Assembly (NCBI GenBank): GCA_030597645.1
Contig: JAUVRN010000022.1
Location: 1-12,501 of the forward strand
Direction: 5' to 3'
Length of the DNA stretch: 12,501 nt
Origin: Candidatus Zixiibacteriota bacterium
GTDB taxonomy: Bacteria; Zixibacteria; MSB-5A5; JAUVRN01
Positions 12,385 to 12,501 of the stretch are shown piece by piece (position 1 is the stretch's first letter; each line of letters begins with the position of its first letter). The notes beneath the pieces were generated by a model that had not been told where the DNA came from, searched no databases, and saw only the letters and a list, made by a program, of their open reading frames with translations. The translations under genes and the position numbers were made by a program.

Positions 12385-12501
12385 GGGTGCAATATCGAGC
12401 GGCCCGTACCCCGGGGCAACCGGCACGGGCTCCACAGAACTTGCGGTTGCGATGGCCACGGGAGCCCCGGATATTGATGCACTTCGGCTTCAACTGTCAT
12501 G

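Noticed and set aside
1..12501. CRISPR array, tRNA, rRNA or insertion sequence
   Set aside because: No regularly spaced direct repeats, cloverleaf-like sequences, rRNA segments or transposase motifs were seen on either strand.

Overview
The window is GC-rich bacterial chromosome with compact gene spacing and ATGA-type overlaps. It carries two large secreted proteins ending in a YPNPY / G-x-Y / GKL-type C-terminal domain, plus a secreted dockerin-like, cysteine-rich protein. That mixture is typical of uncultured FCB-group lineages (Eisenbacteria, Krumholzibacteria, Latescibacteria, Zixibacteria type). The placement is an inference from protein style only; there is no rRNA or other marker here. 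No tRNA, rRNA, CRISPR array, insertion sequence or phage module was seen.

Layout. Bases 3-2633 (+) hold a tight run: a SufU-type Fe-S scaffold (truncated by only a few residues at the window edge), a SufT/MIP18-type Fe-S factor overlapping it by 4 bases, then an ABC-2 exporter pair (ATPase and permease) whose genes also overlap by 4 bases. Bases 2869-5490 and 5893-8523 (+) hold two tandem paralogues of 873 and 876 residues, colinear from the start of the mature chain to the last residue. Each has its own Shine-Dalgarno sequence, and they are separated by a strong hairpin terminator and about 400 bases of non-coding DNA. Convergent to them on the minus strand (8633-9823) is a 396-residue secreted protein: signal peptide, two dockerin/EF-hand-like loops, then a duplicated cysteine-rich domain that I cannot assign to a known family.

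Bases 9824-10304 carry no convincing gene but contain two terminator-like structures reading on the minus strand. They lie downstream of a two-gene minus-strand operon (10305-10939) that encodes a STAS-domain protein of the anti-sigma-factor-antagonist type, translationally coupled to an 83-residue two-helix membrane protein of the kind often auto-labelled 'bacteriophage holin'. A good sigma-70-like promoter (TTGACC, 17 bases, TAGAAT) sits directly upstream. The window closes with a minus-strand UPF0210 (DUF711, 'PFL family') gene.

How the genes work together: SufU and SufT belong to one pathway (Fe-S cluster assembly). The exporter pair forms one transporter. The paralogues and the cysteine-rich dockerin protein are probably all exported or surface proteins. 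The STAS/two-helix operon looks like a small regulatory or membrane module of unknown role. The parts most likely to be undescribed are the cysteine-rich repeat domain, the tandem surface-protein pair and the STAS/holin-like coupling.
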